Positions 41,320-49,521 of a stretch of 64,000 nucleotides of DNA are shown here, in pieces; the first letter of the stretch is position 1, and each line of letters starts with the position of its first letter. The position numbers and the translations under genes were made by a program. The DNA is from Streptomyces deccanensis (GTDB lineage Bacteria > Actinomycetota > Actinomycetes > Streptomycetales > Streptomycetaceae): positions 992,001 through 1,056,000 of the forward strand of contig NZ_CP092431.1 of assembly GCF_022385335.1 (NCBI RefSeq). The letters are read 5' to 3'. A model generated the notes under the pieces. That model saw only the letters and a list, made by a program, of their open reading frames with translations. It did not search any database and had not been told where the DNA came from.

Positions 41320-42036
41320 ATGGTCACCGAGGAGAACACGAACAACAGCGCGGAGACCGTCGTACGACTCGACGGTGTGCGCAAGGAGTACGGGGAGACG
41401 ACGGCTCTGGACGGGGTGTCGCTGGAGATACGGGCCGGTGAGGCGGTCGCGGTGATGGGCCCGTCGGGATGCGGCAAGTCGACGTTGCTGAACATGATCG
41501 CCGGTCTGGACCGCCCGACGGGCGGCACGGTGACGGTGCACGGCGAGAACGTGGGGGAACTGACGGAGAAGGGGCTCGCCCTGTATCGGCGGCGCCGCAT
41601 CGGCATGATCTTCCAGTTCTTCAACCTCATCGACGACTTGTCGGCGCTCGACAACGTGGCGCTGGCCGCCCAGTTGACGGGCACCCCGGCCCGCCAGGCC
41701 CGTCGTCGCGCGCTGGAGCTGTTCGACGAGCTCGGCATCGCGGACCGGCGCAACGCCTACCCGGCGGTGCTCAGCGGCGGGGAACGGCAACGGGTCGCCG
41801 TGGCACGGGCGTTGATGAACCGCCCGGCCCTGCTGCTGGCGGACGAGCCGACCGGCGCGCTGGACAGCCGCGCGGGAGAGCAGGTGATGGACCTGCTGCT
41901 CGATCTCAACCAGATCGGCCAGACGCTGATCATGGTGACGCACGACGAGCGTCTCGCCCGGCGGTGCGCCAGCCGTCTCGTCGAGTTCGCCGACGGCCGC
42001 GTGCGCGGCGAGCACACCCTGGAGCCGTCCGCATGA
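41320..42036 (+). CDS. ABC exporter ATPase (MacB/LolD type)
   Basis: A 238-residue ATPase with Walker A GPSGCGKST (47-55), Q-loop in FQFFNLIDDL, signature LSGGERQRVAVARAL, Walker B LLLADEPTGALD and H-loop MVTHDERLA. This short MacB/LolD form partners with FtsX-type permeases in type VII ABC systems that pump or sense peptides. Stop overlaps the permease start (ATGA). Neighbouring kinase/regulator genes on the other strand probably induce it. Confidence 0.92.
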   Translation: MVTEENTNNSAETVVRLDGVRKEYGETTALDGVSLEIRAGEAVAVMGPSGCGKSTLLNMIAGLDRPTGGTVTVHGENVGELTEKGLALYRRRRIGMIFQFFNLIDDLSALDNVALAAQLTGTPARQARRRALELFDELGIADRRNAYPAVLSGGERQRVAVARALMNRPALLLADEPTGALDSRAGEQVMDLLLDLNQIGQTLIMVTHDERLARRCASRLVEFADGRVRGEHTLEPSA

Positions 42037-44345
42037 GGGCCGTGTGGCGGGCCGCGCGCGCGGCGGTACGGCGGCGCAGGCTCCAGACGCTGGTGATCGG
42101 GCTGGTCACGCTGACCTCGACGACGGCGATCGTGGTGGCACTCGGGCTGGTGGACGCGGCCTCGTCGCCGTTCGACAAGGCCTTCGCCCAGCAGCGCGGA
42201 CCGCATGTGGTCGCCGCCTTCGACCGCGCGAAGGTCACGGACGGCCAACTGACCAGGGCGGCCCGGCAGTCCGGAGCAGCGGCGACCGCGGGCCCCTTCC
42301 CCCAGGCCACCGTCGAACTGCCGAGAGAGGTCATGAACTACGGCCTCGGCAGCGAACTCACGGTCGTGGGCCGGTCCGACCCCGGGGGCCCGGTGGGCCG
42401 GTTGGACGTGTGGGCGGGCCGCTGGGCCACCGGGCCGGGCGAGGTCGTCCTCAACCGGCAGTCGGACTGGACGGCGGACGACCTCGGCAAGAAGCTGCGC
42501 CTGCCGTCCGGCCCCACCCTGACCGTCGTCGGCTTCGCCTTCGATCTGAGCCGCACCGCCGACGCCTGGGTCGCCCCCGGGCAGATCGACGCCCTGCGCC
42601 CCACGGCCACGCAACTGCTGTTCCGCTTCGAGGCCGCCGCGTCGGACACTGAGCTGCGCACCCAACTCGCGGCGGTGACGGAGGAGTTGCCGACGGGTGC
42701 GCTGGTCGGCTCACGGTCGTACCTCGCCCTCAAGGACCAGATCGGCAGTACGGCGCGGGCGTACGCTCCCTATCTGCTGGCCTTCGGGGTCCTCGGCGTC
42801 GTGGTGGCCGTGCTCATCGTCGCCAACGTGGTCAGCGGCGCGGTGATCTCCGGTTTCCGGCACATCGGCATCCTCAAGGCGCTGGGGTTCACCCCGGCGC
42901 AGGTGGTGGCCGTCTACCTCGTGATGATCTCCGTCCCGGCAGTGCTGGGCTGTGTGCTCGGGACGGCCGTCGGCAATCTGGCGGCACGGCCCCTGCTGCG
43001 GTTCGCGTTCACGGGCCCGGACGCGGGGGTGTTCCACGACAGCGTCTCGCTCGCTCCCTGGGTCACCGTCCTCGCCCTGACCGGCATGCCGGTCGTGTGC
43101 CTCCTCGCCGCGCTCGCGCCCTCGGTGCGCGCCCACCGGCTGTCCGCCGCGCGGGCGATCAGTGCGGGCAGCGCACCGCGCGCCGGCCGGGCTCTCGGTG
43201 TCCAACGCCGACTGGCGGGCAGCGGGCTGCCCCGCTCGGTGAGCCTCGGGCTGGGCCTGCCGTTCGCCCGGCCGGGGCGCAGCGCTCTCACGCTCGCGGC
43301 GGTGGTCCTCGGCGTGACCACCGTGACGTTCGCGACGGGCCTGGCCACGACGATGGACCGGTTGGGCAGCGCGGGCCGCGACGCCTACCAGGTGACGGTC
43401 TACGTGGGGAAGCACCGCGACGGCAAGGAGACCAGACCGGTCCACGACGACCGGGCCCTGCACGCCCTGCTGCGCTCGCTGCCCGACGCGCGCGAGGTCA
43501 CCGCCAGGGCGGACACCGAGGCCCGGCTCGCGGGTTCCACGGAGAAGCTGTGGCTCGAAGGCCGTCGCGGCGACCACCCTCTGATGGGCAACGTGCTCAC
43601 CGAGGGTCGGTGGCTCCGGGGCACCGGTGAGGTGGTGGCGGGATCGGCCTTCCTGCGCAGCCACGGCCTGGACGTCGGAGACCGCTTCCGGGTCGAGAAG
43701 GGAGACCGTGGCGCGGACGTGGTCGTCGTCGGAGAGTACATGGAGACGAACGCCCGTCTCGTCGTCACGGACTGGGCGACCATGCGGGCGGTGGCGCCGG
43801 AGGAGAAGCCCATCGCCTACCACGTCAAGCTCCGCGACGGGGCCGACGCGGGAGCCTACGCCCGCGCCGCCGAAGCGGCCGACCCGGGGGTCAGCCCGTC
43901 CGTGACCGGCGCCAACTCCGTCACCCGGACCATCATCGGCTCCGCCACCGCGCTCACCCTCCTGCTCGCCGCCGTGACGTCCCTCGGCGTCTTCAACACC
44001 GTCGTCCTCAACACCCGGGACCGCCGCCGCGACCTCGGCATGCTGAAGTCGATCGGCATGACACCACGCCAGGTCACGGCGATGACGGTGGCCTCCATGG
44101 CACTGCTCGGCGCCCTCGGCTCGCTCCTGGGCATCCCGCTCGGCATGGCGGGCCACGAGCTGGTCGTCCCGCGCATGGCGGACGCGGTGGACCTCACCCT
44201 GCCGTCGTACATGACGGACGTCTGGAACGCCCCGGCGCTGGCGGGCCTGGCCCTCGCGGGCATCGTGATCGCCGTCGTGGGCGCGTACGTCCCGGCACGC
44301 CGCGCGGCCCGGCTGACGATCGCCCAGGTGCTGCACAACGAGTGA
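42033..44345 (+). CDS. FtsX-like ABC permease (double FtsX domain)
   Basis: A 770-residue permease: N-terminal helix (LQTLVIGLVTLTSTTAIVVA), an extracytoplasmic MacB-like domain (about 50-240), a first FtsX domain (helices around 255-390), a second extracytoplasmic domain (about 450-610) and a second FtsX domain near the C-terminus (LLLAAVTSLGVFNTVVLNTR onward). The two-copy architecture is that of the BceB/YknZ-like family used for detoxification or signalling of antimicrobial peptides. Coupled to the ATPase by an overlap. Substrate unknown. Confidence 0.9.
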   Translation: MRAVWRAARAAVRRRRLQTLVIGLVTLTSTTAIVVALGLVDAASSPFDKAFAQQRGPHVVAAFDRAKVTDGQLTRAARQSGAAATAGPFPQATVELPREVMNYGLGSELTVVGRSDPGGPVGRLDVWAGRWATGPGEVVLNRQSDWTADDLGKKLRLPSGPTLTVVGFAFDLSRTADAWVAPGQIDALRPTATQLLFRFEAAASDTELRTQLAAVTEELPTGALVGSRSYLALKDQIGSTARAYAPYLLAFGVLGVVVAVLIVANVVSGAVISGFRHIGILKALGFTPAQVVAVYLVMISVPAVLGCVLGTAVGNLAARPLLRFAFTGPDAGVFHDSVSLAPWVTVLALTGMPVVCLLAALAPSVRAHRLSAARAISAGSAPRAGRALGVQRRLAGSGLPRSVSLGLGLPFARPGRSALTLAAVVLGVTTVTFATGLATTMDRLGSAGRDAYQVTVYVGKHRDGKETRPVHDDRALHALLRSLPDAREVTARADTEARLAGSTEKLWLEGRRGDHPLMGNVLTEGRWLRGTGEVVAGSAFLRSHGLDVGDRFRVEKGDRGADVVVVGEYMETNARLVVTDWATMRAVAPEEKPIAYHVKLRDGADAGAYARAAEAADPGVSPSVTGANSVTRTIIGSATALTLLLAAVTSLGVFNTVVLNTRDRRRDLGMLKSIGMTPRQVTAMTVASMALLGALGSLLGIPLGMAGHELVVPRMADAVDLTLPSYMTDVWNAPALAGLALAGIVIAVVGAYVPARRAARLTIAQVLHNE

Positions 44346-44361
44346 GGCGTCCCCTGCCTGC

Positions 44362-44390
44362 GGGGCGCGGCCGTCCCTCGACCGCGCCCC
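44362..44390 (+). terminator. 9-bp hairpin after the ABC exporter operon
   Basis: GGGGCGCGG, 11-nt loop, CCGCGCCCC, 16 nt after the permease stop codon. It is directly followed by the GntR-type operator; no U-tract, as usual in streptomycetes. Confidence 0.55.
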
Positions 44391-44393
44391 AGG

Positions 44394-44419
44394 TTGTATC
44401 GCTGCGCACATGAATACAA
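44394..44419. promoter_or_regulatory. 26-bp operator-like dyad upstream of the GntR gene
   Basis: TTGTAT at one end and ATACAA at the other with a 14-nt centre containing TGCGC. The same ends, centre and total length recur upstream of the aconitase gene (16 of 26 positions identical at TTGTA, TGCGC, A, AA and ACAA). This strongly suggests a binding site for the GntR regulator encoded 49 bp downstream. Confidence 0.6.
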
Positions 44420-44467
44420 TTACGCTGGCCTCGCCCCTCCCATCCACCGGAACGAGCGCGAGGACCC

Positions 44468-45355
44468 ATGTCACTGCCGAACCTGACCACCTCCCTCGCC
44501 ACCCGCCTGGTGGACCTGATGCGCCACAGCGGACTGCGGGAGGGCGCGCACGTGACCGAGCAGTGGGCCGCGGACACCCTCGACGTCTCGCGCACACCGG
44601 TCCGCAAGGCCATGCTCTTCCTGACCGAGATGGGCATCCTCGAACGGGTCCCCCAGCGCGGTTTCTTCCTCACCCGTGACGCGGGCACCCTCACCCGCCC
44701 GCCCCTCGGCGAGGGCGACCACACCGGCGACGACGCGGAGCGGACGGCGTACTTCGAGATCGCCGACGACCATCTCGGCGGGCGTTTCACCGGCCCCTTC
44801 ACCTCGGCCGACGTCAGCCGACGGTACCGACTGACCCCCCGCCAGGCGGACCGGGTCCTGGCCCGTATGGAGGGCGAAGACCTGGTGCGGCGCAGAACCG
44901 GCGGCCGGGGCTGGGAGTTCCAGCAGGTCATGGCCACCGTGGAGGCGCACGCCCAGAGTTACCGGTTCCGGATGATCGTCGAGCCCGCCGCGCTGCTGGA
45001 GCCGGGCTTCGCCGTGGACGTGGCCGCCTTCGCACGGCATCGGCAGCAGCAGGAGGCCCTGCTGCAGGGGGACATCCTGCTGCTGCCGCGCGCCGAACTG
45101 TTCCAGGTGAACGCCTCGTTCCACGAGATGCTGGTCGGCTGCTCGGGCAATCCGTTCCTGCTCGACGCCGTACGTCGCCAGAACCGGCTCCGCCGGCTCA
45201 TCGAGTACCGCCACCAGGTCGACCGGTCCCGCCTGGCGGGGCAGGCACGCGAGCATCTGCGGCTGCTCGACCTCGTGGAGGAGGGCGACCTCGCGGCGGC
45301 TTCGGCATTCCTCCACGAGCATCTGGACAGGGTGCGGGCGATCAAGACCGGGTAG
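44468..45355 (+). CDS. GntR-family (FCD-type) transcriptional regulator
   Basis: A 295-residue regulator with a winged HTH at the N-terminus (HVTEQWAADTLDVSRTPVRK, about 27-70) and a helical ligand-binding domain (about 145-290) containing acidic/histidine residues typical of FCD metal sites (for example FHEMLVGCSGNPF and REHLRLLDLVEEGD). An extra helical wing segment (about 95-140, FTSADVSRRYRLTPRQADRV) resembles a second HTH, which is unusual. It precedes the aconitase gene by 78 bp and shares its operator, so it is the likely regulator of that gene and of itself; the effector could be a tricarboxylic acid. Confidence 0.85.
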   Translation: MSLPNLTTSLATRLVDLMRHSGLREGAHVTEQWAADTLDVSRTPVRKAMLFLTEMGILERVPQRGFFLTRDAGTLTRPPLGEGDHTGDDAERTAYFEIADDHLGGRFTGPFTSADVSRRYRLTPRQADRVLARMEGEDLVRRRTGGRGWEFQQVMATVEAHAQSYRFRMIVEPAALLEPGFAVDVAAFARHRQQQEALLQGDILLLPRAELFQVNASFHEMLVGCSGNPFLLDAVRRQNRLRRLIEYRHQVDRSRLAGQAREHLRLLDLVEEGDLAAASAFLHEHLDRVRAIKTG

Positions 45356-45376
45356 CCCACCGCCTCCGCCGACCCG

Positions 45377-45402
45377 TTGTACTAATGCGCGGACTAAGAC
45401 AA
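45377..45402. promoter_or_regulatory. 26-bp operator-like dyad upstream of the aconitase gene
   Basis: TTGT ... ACAA ends with TGCGC at the centre, same total length and alignment as the site in front of the GntR gene. It lies 31 bp before the aconitase ATG, where binding would block transcription or early elongation. Confidence 0.6.
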
Positions 45403-45433
45403 TATGAGCCTCTGAAGCGCCCGGAGGGGGACC

Positions 45434-48088
45434 ATGAACGCCGACCGCACCACCGCGCCCACCGTCCTCACCACGCACGGTCGCGCCCACCGCTATCTGC
45501 CCCTGGCCGGACTGCTGCCGCGCGCGGAACTCGACGCCCTCCCCTACGCGATCCGCGTGCTGCTGGAGAACGTCGCCCGCCGGGCACCCGAGGCACTGGC
45601 GGACATGCTGCACCGGGCGCGCACCGGAAGCGGTGCGTGCGAGGTGCCAGTGCATCCGAACCGGATCATGCTGCACGACACCACCTGCCTCCCCGCCCTC
45701 GCCGACTTCGCGGCCCTGCGCGACAGCGTCGCCGAGCTGGGCGGCGACCCCGGGCGGCTGCAGCCGTCGATCCCCGTCGACCTGACCGTCGACCACTCCC
45801 TCATCGTCGAGGAGTACGGCCGGCCGGACGCCGTCGAACGCAATCTGCTGATCGACTTCCGCCGCAACACCGAGCGCTACGAGATGGTGAGGTGGGCCGA
45901 GCGCAACGTCGACAACTTCCGCGTCGTACCGCCGGGCACCGGCATCATCCACCAGGTCAACATGGAGACGCTGGCCCGTGTGGTGTGGACGGAGGAGTCG
46001 CCGGACGGCGCGCCGCCCGTCCTCCACCCGGACGTGCTGGTCGCCACCGACAGCCACACCCCGATGATCAATGCCCTCGGTGTCGTCGGCTGGGGCGTCG
46101 GCGGGCTGGAGGGCCAGGCCGCCATGCTGGGCGAGCCCGTCACCATCCCCTACCCCGAGGTGGTCGGCGTCCAGCTGACCGGTCGGCTGCGCCCCGGCGT
46201 GGGCGCCACCGATCTCGCCCTCACCCTCACCGAACTCCTGCGCGCGCACGGCGTGGTGGACCGGTTCGTCGAGTTCTGCGGCCCCGGTGTCACCGCCCTC
46301 GGCTGGGCGGAGCGCGCGGCCGTCTCCAACATGGCTCCCGAGTACGGGGCGACCTGTGTGTTCTTCCCGTACGACGACGAGACGGCCGCGTATCTGCGAC
46401 TCACCGGCCGGGACGAGGAGCACGTCCGCCTGGTCGACACCTATCTCACCGCGCAGGGCCTCAAGCGCACCGACGACCGACCCGAACCCCGCTACGACAC
46501 CGTCGTCGACCTCGCCCTCGGCACGGTCGAGCCGAGCATGGCGGGCCCGAACCTGCCCCACCAGCGGCTGTCGCTGTCCCGTGTGCCCGCGTCGTACCGC
46601 GCCGCCGCCCCGGCCCCCGACCGGGAGGGCGCCGTCGACGAGACCGCCTTCGGTGAGCCGTTGCCCGAGGGCCCGGTCGCCCTGGCCGCGATCACCAGTT
46701 GCACCCACACGGCCAACCCGGCGCTGCTGATCCAGGCGGGCCTGCTGGCCGAGCGGGCGGTGGCGGCCGGGCTGACCGCCAAACCCTGGGTGAAGACGTC
46801 CCTCTCCCCCGGCTCACGCGTGGTCGAGGAGTATCTGCGGGCGTCGGGTCTGCTGCCCGCGCTGGAGAAGACGGGCTTCCACATCGTCGGCTTCGGCTGC
46901 ATGACCTGCATCGGCAACTCCGGGCCGCTGCACCCGGTGCTGGAGCGCCTTGCCGAGGAGGACACGATCGCCCCGGTCGCCGTGCTCTCCGGCAACCGCA
47001 ACTTCGCGGGACGGGTCAACCCCCGTACCCCGCTGTCGTATCTGGCCTCCCCGCCCCTGGTCGTCGCCTACGCGCTGGCCGGCTCGGTCCTGCACGACTT
47101 CGAGACCGAGCCGCTGGGCACCGGACCCGACGGCCGCCCCGTGCACCTGCGGGATCTCTGGCCCTCCGAGGAGGAGGTGCGGGACCGGGTCGCCGAGCAC
47201 GTCCGGCCGGAGCTGTTCCGCGCCAACGCCGAGCGGCTGCGCGAGGGAACCGACGCATGGCGCCGGCTGGACGCGCCCGCCGGCATCCGCTTCCCCTGGG
47301 ACCCAGAGTCCACGTACATCCGTCGTCCCCCGCACCTGACCGGCCTGTCGACGGCCGCTCCGGACCGCCTCGGGCCGCGTGTCGCCAAGGTCCTGCTGCA
47401 CCTCGGCGACGAGGTGACCACGGACCACATCTCCCCCGCCGGCCGCATCCCCGTCGACAGCGCTGCGGGCCACTGGCTCACCGAACGCGGAGTCGCCCGC
47501 CGCGACCTGAACCAGTACGCGACCCGCCGCAGCAACCACGAGGTCATGCTGCGCGGCGCCTTCACCAACCCGGACGTCGCCAACCTGATGCTGCGGGGGC
47601 GGCGACAGGGCGGGCACGCCTTCACGGCCGACCGCACCGGAGTCCTGCCGGTGCACCTGGCCGCGCCGACCTACCGCGAGTCCGGGTACGACCTGGTCGT
47701 CGTCGCCGGCCGCCACTACGGCGCCGGTTCCAGTCGCGACTGGGCGGCCAAAGCCCAGGCCCTGCTGGGTGTCCGGGCGGTCGTGGCCGAGTCGTACGAG
47801 CGCATCCACCGCAGCAATCTGATCGGCATGGGGGTGCTGCCGCTGGAGTTCACCGAGGGCGACCGTGCCTCGTCGTACGAGTTCACCGGCGAGGAGGAGC
47901 TGACCTTCGAGGGGCTCGACGACCTGACCGTGGGCGCCCATCCGGTCGTCCTGCGCATCGCGCGAGCCGACCGCGCCCCCGTGACAGTGGACCTGACGCT
48001 ACGGATCCACTCGCGGCAGGAACTGTCCTACCTCCGCCACGGCGGCATCCTGCCGTACGTCGTCCGCCGCACCCTGAACCGCCCCTGA
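45434..48088 (+). CDS. acnA: Aconitate hydratase A-family protein
   Basis: An 884-residue aconitase of the AcnA/IRP class. The [4Fe-4S] cysteines are C423 in TSCTHT and C489, C492 in GCMTCIGNSG; the swivel-domain loop YGAGSSRDWAAK is present, as is VATDSHTPMINALG. The ribosome site GGAGGGGGA fits the ATG well. Dedicated GntR regulation and isolation from other TCA genes suggest a paralogue serving a special pathway rather than the housekeeping enzyme; a methylcitrate dehydratase (AcnD) or a secondary-metabolism aconitase homologue is possible, but no prp or phosphinothricin-type genes are adjacent. Confidence 0.85.
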   Translation: MNADRTTAPTVLTTHGRAHRYLPLAGLLPRAELDALPYAIRVLLENVARRAPEALADMLHRARTGSGACEVPVHPNRIMLHDTTCLPALADFAALRDSVAELGGDPGRLQPSIPVDLTVDHSLIVEEYGRPDAVERNLLIDFRRNTERYEMVRWAERNVDNFRVVPPGTGIIHQVNMETLARVVWTEESPDGAPPVLHPDVLVATDSHTPMINALGVVGWGVGGLEGQAAMLGEPVTIPYPEVVGVQLTGRLRPGVGATDLALTLTELLRAHGVVDRFVEFCGPGVTALGWAERAAVSNMAPEYGATCVFFPYDDETAAYLRLTGRDEEHVRLVDTYLTAQGLKRTDDRPEPRYDTVVDLALGTVEPSMAGPNLPHQRLSLSRVPASYRAAAPAPDREGAVDETAFGEPLPEGPVALAAITSCTHTANPALLIQAGLLAERAVAAGLTAKPWVKTSLSPGSRVVEEYLRASGLLPALEKTGFHIVGFGCMTCIGNSGPLHPVLERLAEEDTIAPVAVLSGNRNFAGRVNPRTPLSYLASPPLVVAYALAGSVLHDFETEPLGTGPDGRPVHLRDLWPSEEEVRDRVAEHVRPELFRANAERLREGTDAWRRLDAPAGIRFPWDPESTYIRRPPHLTGLSTAAPDRLGPRVAKVLLHLGDEVTTDHISPAGRIPVDSAAGHWLTERGVARRDLNQYATRRSNHEVMLRGAFTNPDVANLMLRGRRQGGHAFTADRTGVLPVHLAAPTYRESGYDLVVVAGRHYGAGSSRDWAAKAQALLGVRAVVAESYERIHRSNLIGMGVLPLEFTEGDRASSYEFTGEEELTFEGLDDLTVGAHPVVLRIARADRAPVTVDLTLRIHSRQELSYLRHGGILPYVVRRTLNRP

Positions 48089-48141
48089 CCCGGCCCGGAC
48101 GCGGTCCTGAAGCGGCACGGACGCCCCAAGGCCCCGCGGCC

Positions 48142-48723
48142 TCACGCCCGCCCCGGCGCTCCCGAGCGCAGGCCGCGCATGACGAGGTCGAAGAGGCGGT
48201 CGGCCCGGGGGCGCCAGTCGCTCCGCGGATCGAGCTGCCAGACGCCGGCGATGGCGAGGAGGAAGTCGTCCGCGGTCACACCGGGGCGGATGGTGCCGGC
48301 TTCGTGGTTGGCGTCCAGCAGGAGATCGATCGCGGCGAGGAAGCGCGGATAGCCCGGTTTCGCCGAACCGCCCGTAGTGGCGGCGGCCGTGCGGAGCGCT
48401 TCCGCCAGGCCGGCCTTGGCCATGGCGTAGCGGGCGAGGCCGTCCATCCATTCCCGCAGGGCCCGGTCGGGTTCCCGGGTCCGCAGCAACTCGGCGGCGC
48501 TGTCGGCGAGTTGACCGAGCTCGCGGCGGTGGATCTCCAGGACGAGCGCCTCGCGGTCGGGGAAGTTGCGGTAGAGGGTGCCCTGTCCGACACCCGCCTT
48601 CTTGGCGATGACACTGAGCGGGACGTCGGCGGAGCGCGACAGCTCGGCCAGCGCCACCTCCAGAATGCGCTCACGGTTGCGCTGCGCGTCCGACCGCTGC
48701 GGCCCCTCACCCCTCGACACCAC
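48142..48723 (-). CDS. TetR-family regulator (module 1)
   Basis: A 193-residue TetR protein with a standard HTH (about 15-60, DVPLSVIAKKAGVGQGTLYR) and a C-terminal ligand-binding helical domain. GTG start; a second GTG follows immediately. It diverges from a tautomerase-like gene; two 18-bp operator-like repeats lie between the two starts. It is expected to repress that neighbour and itself. Confidence 0.88.
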   Translation of the reverse strand: MVSRGEGPQRSDAQRNRERILEVALAELSRSADVPLSVIAKKAGVGQGTLYRNFPDREALVLEIHRRELGQLADSAAELLRTREPDRALREWMDGLARYAMAKAGLAEALRTAAATTGGSAKPGYPRFLAAIDLLLDANHEAGTIRPGVTADDFLLAIAGVWQLDPRSDWRPRADRLFDLVMRGLRSGAPGRA

Positions 48724-48820
48724 TCACCGTCCCCTCACCCTCGCGGACAACCGTCCACTTAGGCGCACCTTATCGCGCCGCGCAACCGGCCGGAACGCGC
48801 CCTTCCGCCGACGCCACGGA

Positions 48821-48838
48821 CTAGAACAGTCGTCATAA
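48821..48838. promoter_or_regulatory. TetR operator-like site D (module 1)
   Basis: CTAGAACAGTCGTCATAA; 14 of 18 positions agree with the other three copies. It is spaced 36 bp from site A in the same intergenic region. Confidence 0.45.
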
Positions 48839-48856
48839 CACCGTGTACGGTGCCTC

Positions 48857-48874
48857 CTATAACGATCGCCATAG
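48857..48874. promoter_or_regulatory. TetR operator-like site A (module 1), overlapping the ribosome site
   Basis: CTATAACGATCGCCATAG, part of a near-perfect 20-bp palindrome CCTATAACGATCGCCATAGG. Its right end is the start of the AGGAGG ribosome-binding site of the tautomerase-like gene, so bound repressor would also hinder translation-start access on the DNA template. Confidence 0.6.
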
Positions 48875-48883
48875 GAGGCAGCC

Positions 48884-49369
48884 GTGACCGTCATCACCGT
48901 GAACACAGCCCAGGGCCGTCTGGACCTCGGACAGCGCCGGACGCTGGCCGAGACACTGACGGACGCGGTCCTGGTGCCCGAGGTGGGCCAGTTCGCCCCG
49001 GCCGCGCGGGCCGGGTTCCAGGTGCACTTCGTGGAGCGGGCCGCCGCCATGATGGCGATGGGCGGGCGCCTGCTGGTGGATGCCGAGCAGGCGGCCGACG
49101 TCATGGTGATCGATGTGACCGTGATGGACGGCGACTGGCGCCGGGAGGTCCGCGCCGAGGTCATCGAACGGATCCTGGCCGCGCTGGCCGAGGCGTGCGG
49201 GGTCCCCCAGCCCTCACCGGCATGGTGGGTCACCTTCCGGGTCGTCGACGAGGGCAGCTGGGGCGCCGGCGGCGGGGTGCTGTCGGTCCTCTCGCTGCTC
49301 GACAGCGGCGTGTTCACGGAGAAGAAGGCCGAAGCGATCCGCACGGCGCTCGGGGCCCGGGGCGCCTGA
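48884..49369 (+). CDS. Tautomerase-superfamily-like protein (module 1)
   Basis: A 161-residue protein resembling the fused 4-oxalocrotonate tautomerase type: two beta-alpha-beta units (TVITVNTAQGRLDLGQRRTL and ADVMVIDVTVMDGDWRREVR) and a C-terminal WGAGGGVLSV segment also present in the second module's protein. After removal of the initiator the first residue is threonine, not the catalytic proline, so classical tautomerase chemistry is unlikely. GTG start with a perfect AGGAGG seven nucleotides upstream. Regulated by the divergent TetR. Confidence 0.65.
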   Translation: MTVITVNTAQGRLDLGQRRTLAETLTDAVLVPEVGQFAPAARAGFQVHFVERAAAMMAMGGRLLVDAEQAADVMVIDVTVMDGDWRREVRAEVIERILAALAEACGVPQPSPAWWVTFRVVDEGSWGAGGGVLSVLSLLDSGVFTEKKAEAIRTALGARGA

Positions 49370-49372
49370 GGC

Positions 49373-49423
49373 GCCTGAGGCTTCGGGCGCCCCGGGCCTC
49401 CCGAGGCGCCCGAAGCCTCAGGC
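49373..49423. terminator. 19-bp perfect stem, bidirectional terminator
   Basis: GCCTGAGGCTTCGGGCGCC and its exact complement, separated by 13 nt that can themselves pair as CGGG/CCCG. It begins 3 nt after the tautomerase-like stop and faces the convergent acyl-CoA dehydrogenase gene, so it can serve both transcripts. Confidence 0.85.
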
Positions 49424-49521
49424 ACCGGCGCCGTGGCCAAGGCCCCCGGCGCCCGTGAGCCCTCGGTCGGACGTCAACCAACCGGCAAGGCCCGGCGCCA
49501 GCCGACCACCTGGGCCCGGCG

